DNA from: CAZAGT01 sp964484515
GTDB lineage: Bacteria > Desulfobacterota > DSM-4660 > Desulfatiglandales > HGW-15
Assembly (NCBI GenBank): GCA_964484515.1
Contig: CAZAGT010000030.1
Span: forward strand, 1-24,391
Direction: 5' to 3'
Length of the DNA stretch: 24,391 nucleotides
The number at the start of each line of letters is the position of its first letter. Positions within the stretch are counted from its first letter, which is position 1. The notes beneath the pieces are model-generated. The model worked only from the letters and a program-made list of their open reading frames with translations. It was not told the origin of the DNA and did not search any database. Shown here in pieces: positions 1-7,184 of this stretch. The position numbers were made by a program, and so were the translations under genes.

Positions 1-1014
1 GTCCGGTGGCGGGGGCTCGGGTGGCGGTGGCGGGGACTCGGGTGGCGGGGGCGGGGGCGGGAGTTCCTGAGGGGTCGTCTGGGGGATCTCCGCCAGCACT
101 TCAGTATCTTGCGTCACGGTGTCGATCGTGCCCTCAGCTCCGGTCTCGCCAGGGCCGCCGGCCCCCAGCTCGGTGTGGAGCTCCTCATCCGCTGACGTCC
201 ACTCCGCGTAGTCCTCTTCTTCCGTGCCGGCCTCCTCAACCTCTTCGGTTGCCTCACCCTCTTTGAGGGCGGTCTCCTCGTCGGCCGCCTCGGCCTCCGT
301 TATCTCTCCTTCGGCCTCATCCTGATCCGCCTCGGCTTGCGTCTCATCCTCCGCCTTCGTTTTCCTCTTGCTCCTCTCGGTGGGCGCCGTCTCCTTTTCC
401 CGTTGCTCAATCTCAGACTCCGCAGCCGGCATGATCAAGGGTACCGCCTCCTCACTGACAACCACCGCCTTCTGGCCTGCGCCAAGAAGCCTGTACAACT
501 CTGGCTTCTTCTTCGGGTACACGTAGCCTTCACCTTCCTTGAAGAGCACCTCCATCTTGCCCCTGATATAAGAGGGCAGAAAGTTGGTCCCCCGAACCCC
601 AACCACCGCCGTGGGCGTGTGGACCTCGAACCGACTGGCCTTATCCCTCCCAAAGACCTTGCCCGCCATCACCTTGACGATGTTCTGGAGCCGACCTCGA
701 AATAACGTCAAAATCCCCTTGCTTTGTTCCGCTCCGACCAGGTATTCCGTGATCTCCACCCGCGTGTTCTCGGCCAGCCGCAAAATATTGTCGTCCTCAA
801 AGGTGATCTCGGCCTTCGATTTGCTTTTCGCCCGCACTATATCGCCAATGGATACCTCATCCTCCAAACGAGCCGGCCGCGCCGCTTCCCCCGGGCTGGT
901 AATATCCACCCTCCCTTCCACGTGCGTGAATTTGCCGACCGGCCGGGCTTCAACCACCCCGGAGAACAAAATCGAAAGGCTCAAAAGACCCGCCAGCGTG
1001 ATCAATCTCTTCAT
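1..1014 (-). CDS. FecR-domain protein, exported, 3' end missing
   Basis: Open frame of 338 codons from ATG at 1014 that reaches the window edge without a stop, so the C-terminus is absent. Residues 1-23 form a Sec signal peptide (MKRLITLAGLLSLSILFSGV, then VEA before the probable cut). Residues about 28-150 look like a FecR domain: 'VEGRVDI', 'SIGDIVRAKSKSKAEITFED', 'LRLAENTRVEI', then the typical 'TPTAVVGVRGTNF'. After residue 200 the protein turns acidic (Glu/Ala/Asp rich), and its last visible residues are a Pro/Glu run at 1-60. A 'GGGGGAG' ribosome-binding site sits four bases before the ATG. It follows the TPR/beta-barrel gene by 59 nt on the same strand, so the two are probably co-transcribed. 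FecR domains with this architecture usually act in the periplasm or at the cell surface; a signalling or structural role cannot be chosen here. Confidence 0.85.
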   Translation of the reverse strand, partial: MKRLITLAGLLSLSILFSGVVEARPVGKFTHVEGRVDITSPGEAARPARLEDEVSIGDIVRAKSKSKAEITFEDDNILRLAENTRVEITEYLVGAEQSKGILTLFRGRLQNIVKVMAGKVFGRDKASRFEVHTPTAVVGVRGTNFLPSYIRGKMEVLFKEGEGYVYPKKKPELYRLLGAGQKAVVVSEEAVPLIMPAAESEIEQREKETAPTERSKRKTKAEDETQAEADQDEAEGEITEAEAADEETALKEGEATEEVEEAGTEEEDYAEWTSADEELHTELGAGGPGETGAEGTIDTVTQDTEVLAEIPQTTPQELPPPPPPPESPPPPPEPPPPD

Positions 1015-1073
1015 TTTACTCCCCCATGTTTCGCCTGCCGTTATACCCCTCGCGGAGGGTAACAGCCCCCGCA

Positions 1074-2615
1074 TCAGAACCGCAGCTCAACACCCAAGGT
1101 GTAAATGTTCCGGTCATAATCGAAGATGGCTACGTTTGAGTTCGACACCGTCCTTGAAAACTGTGCAATCAGGTCTCTGTTGCGCAAAAACTCCCACCGC
1201 AGCGTCACCGTACCGTCATAGATGTGGTCCTCGCGCTCGATCCCCGCAAAGAAATCACCCATCACGCGCGCGTTCTTGTAATCTCTGAAGGCCGCCCGCA
1301 GATTCAACTGCAAGGACAGGTTGTCGATCAACGGAATCGTACCATTGGCGCTAATAATGTGGGCATCGTTCTCCCAGTGTAAGCCCTTGGCATCCTCATA
1401 CTCAAAATCGTATCTCAGATTGACAAGCCCCCCCCTCTTGTAGGGCCAGATCCAACTGACGTAGGCATTCAATCCGGTGGCGTCACGGTCTTCTTCGGGG
1501 GCCAAAAAATCGATTCGCGGGCGGTAGTTTCGCGACAGGTAGCCGCCGAACACCTCCAGAATCTGGTTGGTATTGATCAGCGTCCGAAAAAGGGGCCCCG
1601 CGTTCAGGCGGTCGGTGAAGGTCTCGTAATTCGGCAAATTGCGCACGAGCACGTAGTCATACCTCGCCGCTAGATTCAGGGCCCATTTCCCAAAATTGTA
1701 GCCGGGCACCACATAAATGCTGTTGACAATGGCATCGTGGGAGTCAGCAATGATCTCATCAGAATAGAAATTCGCAAAAAGAGAGTAATTCAGATTGAAA
1801 AGCCACGGCCCTTCCAGGATCGGAACATAGTCGACTCTTAAGGAGCTGGAGCCCGCTGCGCTGGTTTGACCTGTCGGGATCACAAAGGACGGGTCGCCGG
1901 GATCGAGTACTACATTGGTGTCATACGAGCCAAAAAGCTGAAGCATGATCCGCAGCGGCTTTTCCAGCTCCATCCGCTGCTCTACCAGATCCTGATACCT
2001 GCGGGCGAAGGTGGCCAAGTCCGATCGCGGATCGACCAGGATCGCCGCGTTGAAACGTTTCTTGGCCTCCTTGAATTTCCTCTCCTTCATGCAACACACG
2101 GCAATCTGCAATTCAGCCGACTGCGCCAGACTCGCATCCAGCTCTTTCGCCTTTTCGAAGGCTGCGATGGCCTCCATGTTCTTGCCTTGCTTCTGCAGCA
2201 GCATTCCCTTCAGAAAAGCCACCTTGGCCGGAAAGATCTCTTCCTCCTCCGCCACCGCAACCCATTTCTGCGCTTCCTCAAGCTGCTCCAGCAACAGAAG
2301 CGTATCAATCAACTCTACCAGGGCCTCCTTGATCCTGGGCGTCAACTCAACCGCGGCTCGCAGGTTCTCCGCCGCCTTTGGATAGGCAATCGTCTGTTTG
2401 TAGGCCATACCCAGAAAAAAGGCCGCAGCAGATGATTGGGGATCTTCCTGGCGCGCCTTGATCAAGATGTCAATCGCCTCTTCATAATTCTCCGCTCTGT
2501 ATTGCTCGACCCCCTCACGCAGGTACTGCCCTTCGCAAAATGCGGTCTGACTGAGCAAAAAGGGGAAAATCACCCCACAGAAAAACAAGGAAACCGCGGC
2601 TCTCTTCACAACCAT
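1074..2615 (-). CDS. TPR-repeat outer-membrane beta-barrel protein
   Basis: A 513-aa protein with a hydrophobic N-terminal signal (about residues 1-27). TPR repeats follow at about residues 30-210, with 'YRAENYEEAIDILIKARQED', 'AAAFFLGMAYKQTIAYPKAA' and 'GKNMEAIAAFEKAKELDASL' showing the A/G/Y/A/P spacing. The second half (about 220-513) alternates polar and hydrophobic residues in strand-sized blocks and ends in 'GVELRF'. A terminal Phe is the usual BAM recognition signal, so a C-terminal outer-membrane barrel is likely. The periplasmic TPR plus barrel layout recalls Slam/DUF560 or polysaccharide/secretin helper proteins, but I cannot name the family. ATG at 2615 is preceded by 'AGGGGG' seven bases away. 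It is the first gene of a two-gene unit with the FecR-domain protein. The partner suggests a shared envelope function, which is inference. Confidence 0.8.
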   Translation of the reverse strand: MVVKRAAVSLFFCGVIFPFLLSQTAFCEGQYLREGVEQYRAENYEEAIDILIKARQEDPQSSAAAFFLGMAYKQTIAYPKAAENLRAAVELTPRIKEALVELIDTLLLLEQLEEAQKWVAVAEEEEIFPAKVAFLKGMLLQKQGKNMEAIAAFEKAKELDASLAQSAELQIAVCCMKERKFKEAKKRFNAAILVDPRSDLATFARRYQDLVEQRMELEKPLRIMLQLFGSYDTNVVLDPGDPSFVIPTGQTSAAGSSSLRVDYVPILEGPWLFNLNYSLFANFYSDEIIADSHDAIVNSIYVVPGYNFGKWALNLAARYDYVLVRNLPNYETFTDRLNAGPLFRTLINTNQILEVFGGYLSRNYRPRIDFLAPEEDRDATGLNAYVSWIWPYKRGGLVNLRYDFEYEDAKGLHWENDAHIISANGTIPLIDNLSLQLNLRAAFRDYKNARVMGDFFAGIEREDHIYDGTVTLRWEFLRNRDLIAQFSRTVSNSNVAIFDYDRNIYTLGVELRF

Positions 2616-2666
2616 ATCGCCCCCTAGCCCAGCCCTAGAGTTGGTATTTACGGCTCAGCAAGAGAG

Positions 2667-2694
2667 AACATATGTGAAACGCAAGAACAGACAA
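2667..2694 (-). promoter_or_regulatory. Candidate sigma-70 type promoter for the TPR/FecR unit
   Basis: Read on the minus strand, TTGTCT (2694-2689) and TATGTT (2672-2667) are separated by 16 bases. Each matches the consensus at four of six positions. The -10 box ends about 50 bases before the ATG at 2615, a sensible leader length. Based on motif reading only. Confidence 0.35.
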
Positions 2695-2752
2695 ATAACA
2701 GCGTGGCTTTTGTGCTTCGATTAGGAGAATTCTAAGACAACTACGCGGTATA

Positions 2753-2798
2753 CTACGCTCCCGACAGAACTCTACCTATTCCGTCGGGAGCGAAGTAG
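2753..2798. repeat. Interrupted palindrome, 9-bp core plus 4-bp outer arm
   Basis: GCTCCCGAC (2757-2765) is the exact reverse complement of GTCGGGAGC (2783-2791), with a 17-nt loop. CTAC (2753-2756) and GTAG (2795-2798) extend it after a 3-nt bulge. No T-run follows on either strand, so it is not a standard intrinsic terminator. It lies upstream of the TPR gene promoter candidate and could be an operator, an RNA stem or a mobile-element remnant. Confidence 0.5.
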
Positions 2799-2973
2799 AC
2801 CGTATTTGATGTGCTCATTCATGGGGGTCTTTAGGGGTCCTTAATGGCATGTCTACGGTCATTTCAGATAAATGAAGCTTCTAAGTCAAGGACTATTTCA
2901 TAAATATAAACCGCAATCAAGAAATATAAGACCAATGTTTGTTCATTGATTTGTGGTAACTAAGAAAAAGGTA

Positions 2974-3456
2974 TCACAGGGCTGATACTACTTGAGAATG
3001 AGGAGGCTTCATCGGCCGTAGTGGCATTCCCAGGTAAACGTAATAGGGACCGCCACCATCAATCGGCGCAGGCATGGGATTGAGGAAGTCGTTCTCAATG
3101 GAAAAGGTTTCCACAGTGCCGAGGGCGTCCCCAAGTGACCCAGATCGGGCCTTTCCAAACAGTCAAGATGCAGTCTCATAGTTGGGAGGGCAAACGAGGC
3201 CTTTGGTATGAGGAGTATTGAGATTGCCGAGGCGACTAGGGGAGAGTTTTGGACGAGGCCCAAGGTTTCAAGCCAACGACCAAGGCTGGAGACCTTTCCC
3301 GGAGTTCGGAGAGTTTCGGGGTAAGTGCCTCGGGGCTATTGGGAGTGTTTTGAAGGCGGGATTATTCGCTGCGAGGGTTTCAAGTTCTTTCACCTTTGTT
3401 CTGCTATTTCTGTTAGTGTCAATTCTTTTGTATTGATATGTGCAAGTTCTTACCAT
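2974..3456 (-). pseudogene. Possible decayed reading frame with two in-frame TGA codons
   Basis: On the minus strand one frame stays open from 3456 to the TGA at 2974-2976, except for two TGA codons (3268-3270 and 3163-3165). The last 62 codons read like real protein: 'GTVETFSIENDFLNPMPAPI' followed by 'DGGGPYYVYLGMPLRP'. The family is not recognised. The upstream part is rich in Pro, Ser and Asn and less convincing. A decayed gene is one reading; chance openness on a G-rich plus strand is the other. Confidence 0.2.
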
Positions 3457-3579
3457 TATGCTGCAATATGTTAACCGTAAGATGGTATTTTTTTGCCTAT
3501 CGCGGTACTTTTCGATTTTCTTTCATTGATGTCTCTAGGTAATTGGGTAACTTTGGGTGTAGATTCCGTGTCCGTTCTG

Positions 3580-3595
3580 TGGCACGATCTTTGCC
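3580..3595 (+). promoter_or_regulatory. Sigma-54 (RpoN) -24/-12 promoter
   Basis: TGGCACGATCTTTGCC matches the RpoN consensus TGGCACG-N4-TTGC(A/T) at every defined position except the final A/T. The invariant GG and GC are ten bases apart as required. The expected start site is near 3606, giving a leader of about 295 nt before the ATG at 3901. Downstream genes on the same strand are the small Arg/Asp-rich protein and the SidJ-like pseudokinase. RpoN promoters need an AAA+ enhancer-binding protein; no such gene or obvious upstream binding site is visible in the window. Confidence 0.65.
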
Positions 3596-3668
3596 TATAT
3601 TGTTCCCGAGCCGTTCGTTATTTGATTCCTCCAAATTTCGTCTCCCGGCTCTCTTCGCCCTTTCGACG

Positions 3669-3743
3669 CGATGAGAAGTGCATGGTCATGCAGCGGGGAG
3701 ACGCTGGAGCCGGACATTCTCCGCGCGTCTCCTTCTCTCATCG
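3669..3743 (+). ncRNA. Predicted three-way-junction leader RNA
   Basis: Three helices fit together. The closing stem is CGATGAGA (3669-3676) with TCTCATCG (3736-3743). The first inner hairpin is TGCATG-GT-CATGCA (3679-3692). The second is GGAGACGC (3697-3704) with GCGTCTCC (3725-3732), which encloses a further GGAG/CTCC pair (3706-3709 and 3718-3721). All pairs are Watson-Crick. It begins about 60 nt after the expected sigma-54 start site, so it would lie in the 5' leader. No known riboswitch class is recognised. The same symmetry could instead serve DNA binding. Confidence 0.45.
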
Positions 3744-3900
3744 TCCACACGAACGGGTCCTTTCAAGCATGCGGCCAATGTATACGAGGGAAGGCGGGTA
3801 TTTCCTTTTCCATCGGGTGTGTGTTCTCAGGGCCTAGAATCCCGTTCGGTTTAGAGCCAAATAGTAGGACGAACGAGACCAATACAGGGGACTTCAAATC

Positions 3901-4140
3901 ATGGCGGAAAAGAGGGGTTATTCATCAGATAGGCGTTCGGGCAAAGACCGGCGAGTAAACAACGATCCTCGGTACCCCGCAAACAGGATCGAACGTAGAA
4001 ACGGGACAGAGCGAAGGTCCGGTGACGAACGACGGGCGGGGTGGCTCAAGATCGGCCGCTGGCACAGCGTTTTTCCCTGGGAAAGAAGACGCCGTACCGG
4101 TCAGGGCAACAAGGTGCAGGAGTCGTGGAGGATGTCTTAA
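3901..4140 (+). CDS. Small Arg/Asp-rich 'DRR' repeat protein
   Basis: A 79-aa, strongly basic, Arg-rich protein with no signal peptide or membrane segment. Its first half repeats a short pattern: 'SSDRRSGKDRR', 'NRIERRNGTERRSGDERR'. Peptides with R-R-x-G-x-D-R-R units occur as small proteins or tails in many environmental Gram-negatives; their function is not known to me. An 'AGGGG' about nine bases before ATG 3901 could be the ribosome-binding site. It is the first frame after the sigma-54 promoter and structured leader, and lies 175 nt before the SidJ-like gene. An alternative frame at 4041-4250 overlaps the end and continues with plausible helical sequence ('VVEDVLKWIATKVAEM'), so a frameshift in either version of this gene is possible. 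Confidence 0.5.
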   Translation: MAEKRGYSSDRRSGKDRRVNNDPRYPANRIERRNGTERRSGDERRAGWLKIGRWHSVFPWERRRRTGQGNKVQESWRMS

Positions 4141-4315
4141 AGTGGATAGCCACGAAAGTCGCCGAGATGCCTGCCGTCAAAAACGACTACAAACGGAGCG
4201 AAACCATGTCCGGTGATTTGCCTCCTCGGCCACCCTCTCTGATCTGGTAGACGTGCGCCTAATCGGAGCTGGAAGCGAGTTTAGAAAAGGGGCGGTCCAT
4301 GGTATAGATACCTGA

Positions 4316-5944
4316 ATGTTGTCTCGGAAAGCACCCGGAATAGAGATCGGGGGCGAGCTGGAGCGCCGCCATTCAGAGGAGACCCTCAAGGATCGTTCCT
4401 CGGATTTCTCGGCCAAGTATTTGGCCGTCTGGCATCTGCAATACCTCGCTGAGACGAAACCTCACCTAATCGCAGCGGAGACCATTGCCAGTCTCGTGGG
4501 TCTCCTTCAAGACGAAGCCGTTTCACATCAGACCCAGGCCTATTTTATGCAGAAGGCCGTCGGCAACGCCCTTTGCACGGCGTTGATCCATGCGGAGAGA
4601 CAGGCCGATACCGTCTTGCTCGTCCTCCGAGACATCCTCGGCAGGGCCCGCGGTCCCGGCCACCGTGCGATCGCCGAAGCCTGCGGCTCACTGCCTTTGT
4701 CAATTCGAGGCCCGGCCGTCAGCCTCGCCGTAATTGATGAAAGACCTGCCTTAAGCTGGTCTCAAATTGCGAGAAAAACGAACCTTGAACCATGTACGGT
4801 TCTCAGGCGCAATGGGAGGAGCCTCGTCGTCGGATGCGGTGATCAAGGAGGCATGATGGTCTTTAAAATGGCGCAGGACCCGGAGTCGCTCCATAGAGAA
4901 GCAGTCTGGATGGCGCACCTGGGTCGCTTGAAGGATGACTTCCCCTTGCGTTTTGATGTCCCTCAAATTCAGAGGATTGAAGATGCTTACGTATTCAGAC
5001 TGAAGGATGCTCCGGACGAGGTACGCGGGGGCCATGATCTCGATGCGGAGCGGTACGCCATTGTCTTCAAGGCCCCTGAAGACTACTTCTGTTATCCCAA
5101 TGAGCATGGGGGCCCCAATGAGTCCGAATTCAAAGAGATTATCCAGAGGAATGCCTGGCTCTTTGGAAGACTCACATCGTTCGGCATTGTTCACACGGCA
5201 CCGATCCCGCTTTTCCACAATCGGGTTCAGGGACACCGGCGAAGAGATCAGGGACGCTACGAATGGTACCGTGGCGGCCGCCTCGACCGGTGGCTCGATT
5301 CATGTATGTTTCCCAATCTGGGCCGATCCGGGATCAGGGACTTTGAGCACTTTACCAGCTTTGAGGGATCGAGCCTGGCGCTCTACCGCCATATGGGTCA
5401 GCATTTCTTGAGCTTGCTCCTCATAGTCGGCAGCTGGTTTCGCAACAGAGATCCTCAGCGGGTCGGTCTCGATCGGCATGGAAAGGCCATTGACGCGCGA
5501 GATCTGTTTGAGGAGGGGTCCTTGAGGGATCTCATAGGAGAGCTCTTTCTGCACTACTATCAGGGTTTCGTCGGAGAAACCTTCAAGGGCACAGTCCCGT
5601 TAGACGACGTGCAGCTCTCCGCGCGCATGATCGAGGAGATGGGTGTCGATCGTCATATGGAAGAGGTCTTAAGGGTCCCCGATCAGAAACGATTGACTGA
5701 TCGAGAATTCAGGGATTACTTGGTCAAGCAGGGGTATGAGGAAAAGGCGATCGGCTCCATCAAGAAGGGCGAACGGGACGTCCGGATTCTGAGCGGCCCT
5801 CATTTGGGAGGATTCAACGAGCGGATTTCGCTTCCGGAGCTGATTGATGCCGCGGGAACCATGTCCGCCCTTTGTGTTCTGGGCCGTTATTTGCATTGCA
5901 AAGGCCGTGATCTTTCTCAGATCCTTTTGGCGACAGCAACGTGA
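4316..5944 (+). CDS. SidJ-like pseudokinase (putative)
   Basis: A 542-aa soluble protein. Residues about 30-140 are helical and HEAT-like ('AKYLAVWHLQYLAETKPHLI', 'LVGLLQDEAVSHQTQAYFMQ'). From about 165 a kinase-like N-lobe appears: 'LVVGCGDQGGMMVFKMA' resembles a glycine-rich loop followed by a beta-3 lysine (K184). The middle carries 'FGIVHTAPIPLFHNRVQGHR', 'GRYEWYRGGRLDRWLDS' and 'GRSGIRDFEHF'. I recall these from bacterial proteins annotated as SidJ-related pseudokinases. Legionella SidJ is a calmodulin-activated glutamylase with a kinase fold; whether this homologue glutamylates, adenylylates or does something else is unknown. No standard HRD or DFG motif is seen. The start is uncertain: TGA immediately precedes ATG 4316 and no good ribosome-binding site is visible. 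It lies downstream of the small DRR protein and upstream of a membrane protein. Confidence 0.55.
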   Translation: MLSRKAPGIEIGGELERRHSEETLKDRSSDFSAKYLAVWHLQYLAETKPHLIAAETIASLVGLLQDEAVSHQTQAYFMQKAVGNALCTALIHAERQADTVLLVLRDILGRARGPGHRAIAEACGSLPLSIRGPAVSLAVIDERPALSWSQIARKTNLEPCTVLRRNGRSLVVGCGDQGGMMVFKMAQDPESLHREAVWMAHLGRLKDDFPLRFDVPQIQRIEDAYVFRLKDAPDEVRGGHDLDAERYAIVFKAPEDYFCYPNEHGGPNESEFKEIIQRNAWLFGRLTSFGIVHTAPIPLFHNRVQGHRRRDQGRYEWYRGGRLDRWLDSCMFPNLGRSGIRDFEHFTSFEGSSLALYRHMGQHFLSLLLIVGSWFRNRDPQRVGLDRHGKAIDARDLFEEGSLRDLIGELFLHYYQGFVGETFKGTVPLDDVQLSARMIEEMGVDRHMEEVLRVPDQKRLTDREFRDYLVKQGYEEKAIGSIKKGERDVRILSGPHLGGFNERISLPELIDAAGTMSALCVLGRYLHCKGRDLSQILLATAT

Positions 5945-6007
5945 GGTGCTCGGCAGGTCCGGGAGAAAAACCGGAAGAAGACGATAGCGATCGACACAGG
6001 TCGAAAG

Positions 6008-6736
6008 GTGCCGGATTTTCTTAGGAATATTGAGCCTGATTTCTTGGTTTATGCGGGTGCCCTAGGCGTCGCAGTCGGATTGATGTGCTTGATCCTTTTT
6101 CTTTACCGGCGCGCACGGTGGCTAACCGGCTTGCTGACCCGAAGGAAGGCCGCAACGCCATCGATACTCGCCAGCTTACGCAATCTGCTGACCATTATGC
6201 TCTGGACGTCCCTGTTCGGGATGGTTTTGTTCGTTGGTGCTTTTCTGCGCGCCTATCACGTCTTTACCTACGAAGACCCGGTGGCGGAGATCAGGAACGA
6301 CTCGACCGATCGGGCCGGCATCAGCCAAATCACGCTCGTGCCGCTGCTCTCCCCTTCCGATCGGGGAGAGCCGCAGAGGTTCCTCATCAGGGGCGATCAG
6401 TGGATGATCGAGGGGGATATCCTTAAGTGGGACGATTGGTTGGGCTTCCTGGGCCTGCGCACGCGCTACAGGTTGACCCGCTTGAGGGGCCGGTACCTGA
6501 ATACACAGGATGAATTTCGAGAACCGAAGACCATCTATTCGCTTGTTGAAGACGAAGATCATCCCCTCTGGCGGTATTTGTACCAATACGGAGGGGAACT
6601 ACCCTTCGTAAGTACCGTGTATGGGAACGCGGCGTTTCAAACAGCCCGAGACGGCGAGCATTACCTCCTTTACGTGGGCTCATCAGGATTCATCGTGCGC
6701 GTTGCGGAAGAAGACGGATCGATCCGGTTTCCCTGA
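6008..6736 (+). CDS. Two-TM membrane protein of unknown function
   Basis: A 242-aa protein starting at GTG 6008, 63 nt after the SidJ-like gene and probably in the same transcript. Transmembrane segments are predicted at about residues 13-33 ('FLVYAGALGVAVGLMCLILF') and 60-83 ('LLTIMLWTSLFGMVLFVGAF'), with a basic cytoplasmic loop between (RRARW, RRKAAT). The remaining 160 residues lie on the same side as the N-terminus, probably outside the inner membrane, and are rich in beta-strand-like segments ('QRFLIRGDQWMIEGDILKWD', 'RYRLTRLRGRYLNTQDEF'). No catalytic motif is evident. I recall similar proteins only as hypothetical. Its steady order after the pseudokinase gene would have to be tested in other genomes before linking the two functionally. 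Confidence 0.65.
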   Translation: MPDFLRNIEPDFLVYAGALGVAVGLMCLILFLYRRARWLTGLLTRRKAATPSILASLRNLLTIMLWTSLFGMVLFVGAFLRAYHVFTYEDPVAEIRNDSTDRAGISQITLVPLLSPSDRGEPQRFLIRGDQWMIEGDILKWDDWLGFLGLRTRYRLTRLRGRYLNTQDEFREPKTIYSLVEDEDHPLWRYLYQYGGELPFVSTVYGNAAFQTARDGEHYLLYVGSSGFIVRVAEEDGSIRFP

Positions 6737-7184
6737 TGCGGGCCTTTGGCCGTAACATACTCCTTCTTGTTGGCCTCCCGGAGCGTGATCACTTACGAAC
6801 GGCAACCCCTTCTCCGGCGCTTCACAGAACGGCGCCAAATAATCACAGGGCTCCTCCGGTGGCTCCGGGCCGCTAGACCCCATTGAAGATAGCTATCTGC
6901 GCCCTTCCGGGGGAGGCTGTCGGAAAACGCCCATCTGCCGCGTTACCCTCATCCCTCGTCACTGCGACGTACTTCTATGTACGCCTCATTCCTCGGGATT
7001 TCGGAAGCCTTGCATCTGGACATTTTCCATCAGCCTCTCAGAAGTCGGTTTTTCGACAGTCTCGGGGGAGAGTATCAACCTTGGCGCATCCAAAGCACTT
7101 GGGCCCCGGCCGGTTGCACGCTTTACAGAGACCATCTTCCGGAAGGCCCGGTAACCTTCCTTTTCGTTGCCGAGAATGTCCAGG
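6737..7184. other. Intergenic region with palindromic repeat
   Basis: A 448-bp stretch between convergent genes. Its centre (6913-7037) is the palindromic element listed separately. Between 7130 and 7165, read on the minus strand, GGAAGG and CCTTCC can form a 6-bp hairpin after the sucD stop, but no T-run follows, so a terminator is not supported. No convincing gene is seen. Confidence 0.55.
6913..7037. repeat. About 125-bp imperfect palindromic element (MITE-like)
   Basis: The outer arms GAGGCTGtcGGAAAAcGcCCA (6913-6933) and the reverse complement of 7017-7037, GAGGCTGatGGAAAAtGtCCA, match at 17 of 21 positions. The centre is also partly palindromic (GCGACGTAC ... GTACGCC, about 6964-6984). 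A third copy of the arm lies at 8490-8513. No transposase gene is nearby. The structure suggests a non-autonomous mobile or REP-like element. Confidence 0.5.

Larger units (their letters stand above)
2616..3900. other. Long non-coding region, more AT-rich than its surroundings
   Basis: About 1.28 kb without a convincing intact gene. It holds the minus-strand promoter candidate, the palindrome at 2753-2798, an interrupted minus-strand frame at 2974-3456, a sigma-54 promoter at 3580-3595 and a structured leader at 3669-3743. The segment 2640-3000 is visibly richer in A and T than the coding parts. Short plus-strand frames at 3493-3837 and 3671-3958 have no ribosome-binding site or recognisable composition and were not called. 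Confidence 0.6.

Noticed and set aside
4041..4250. 69-codon frame overlapping the DRR protein
   Set aside because: Lacks a ribosome-binding site and starts inside the DRR gene; kept only as a possible frameshift continuation.
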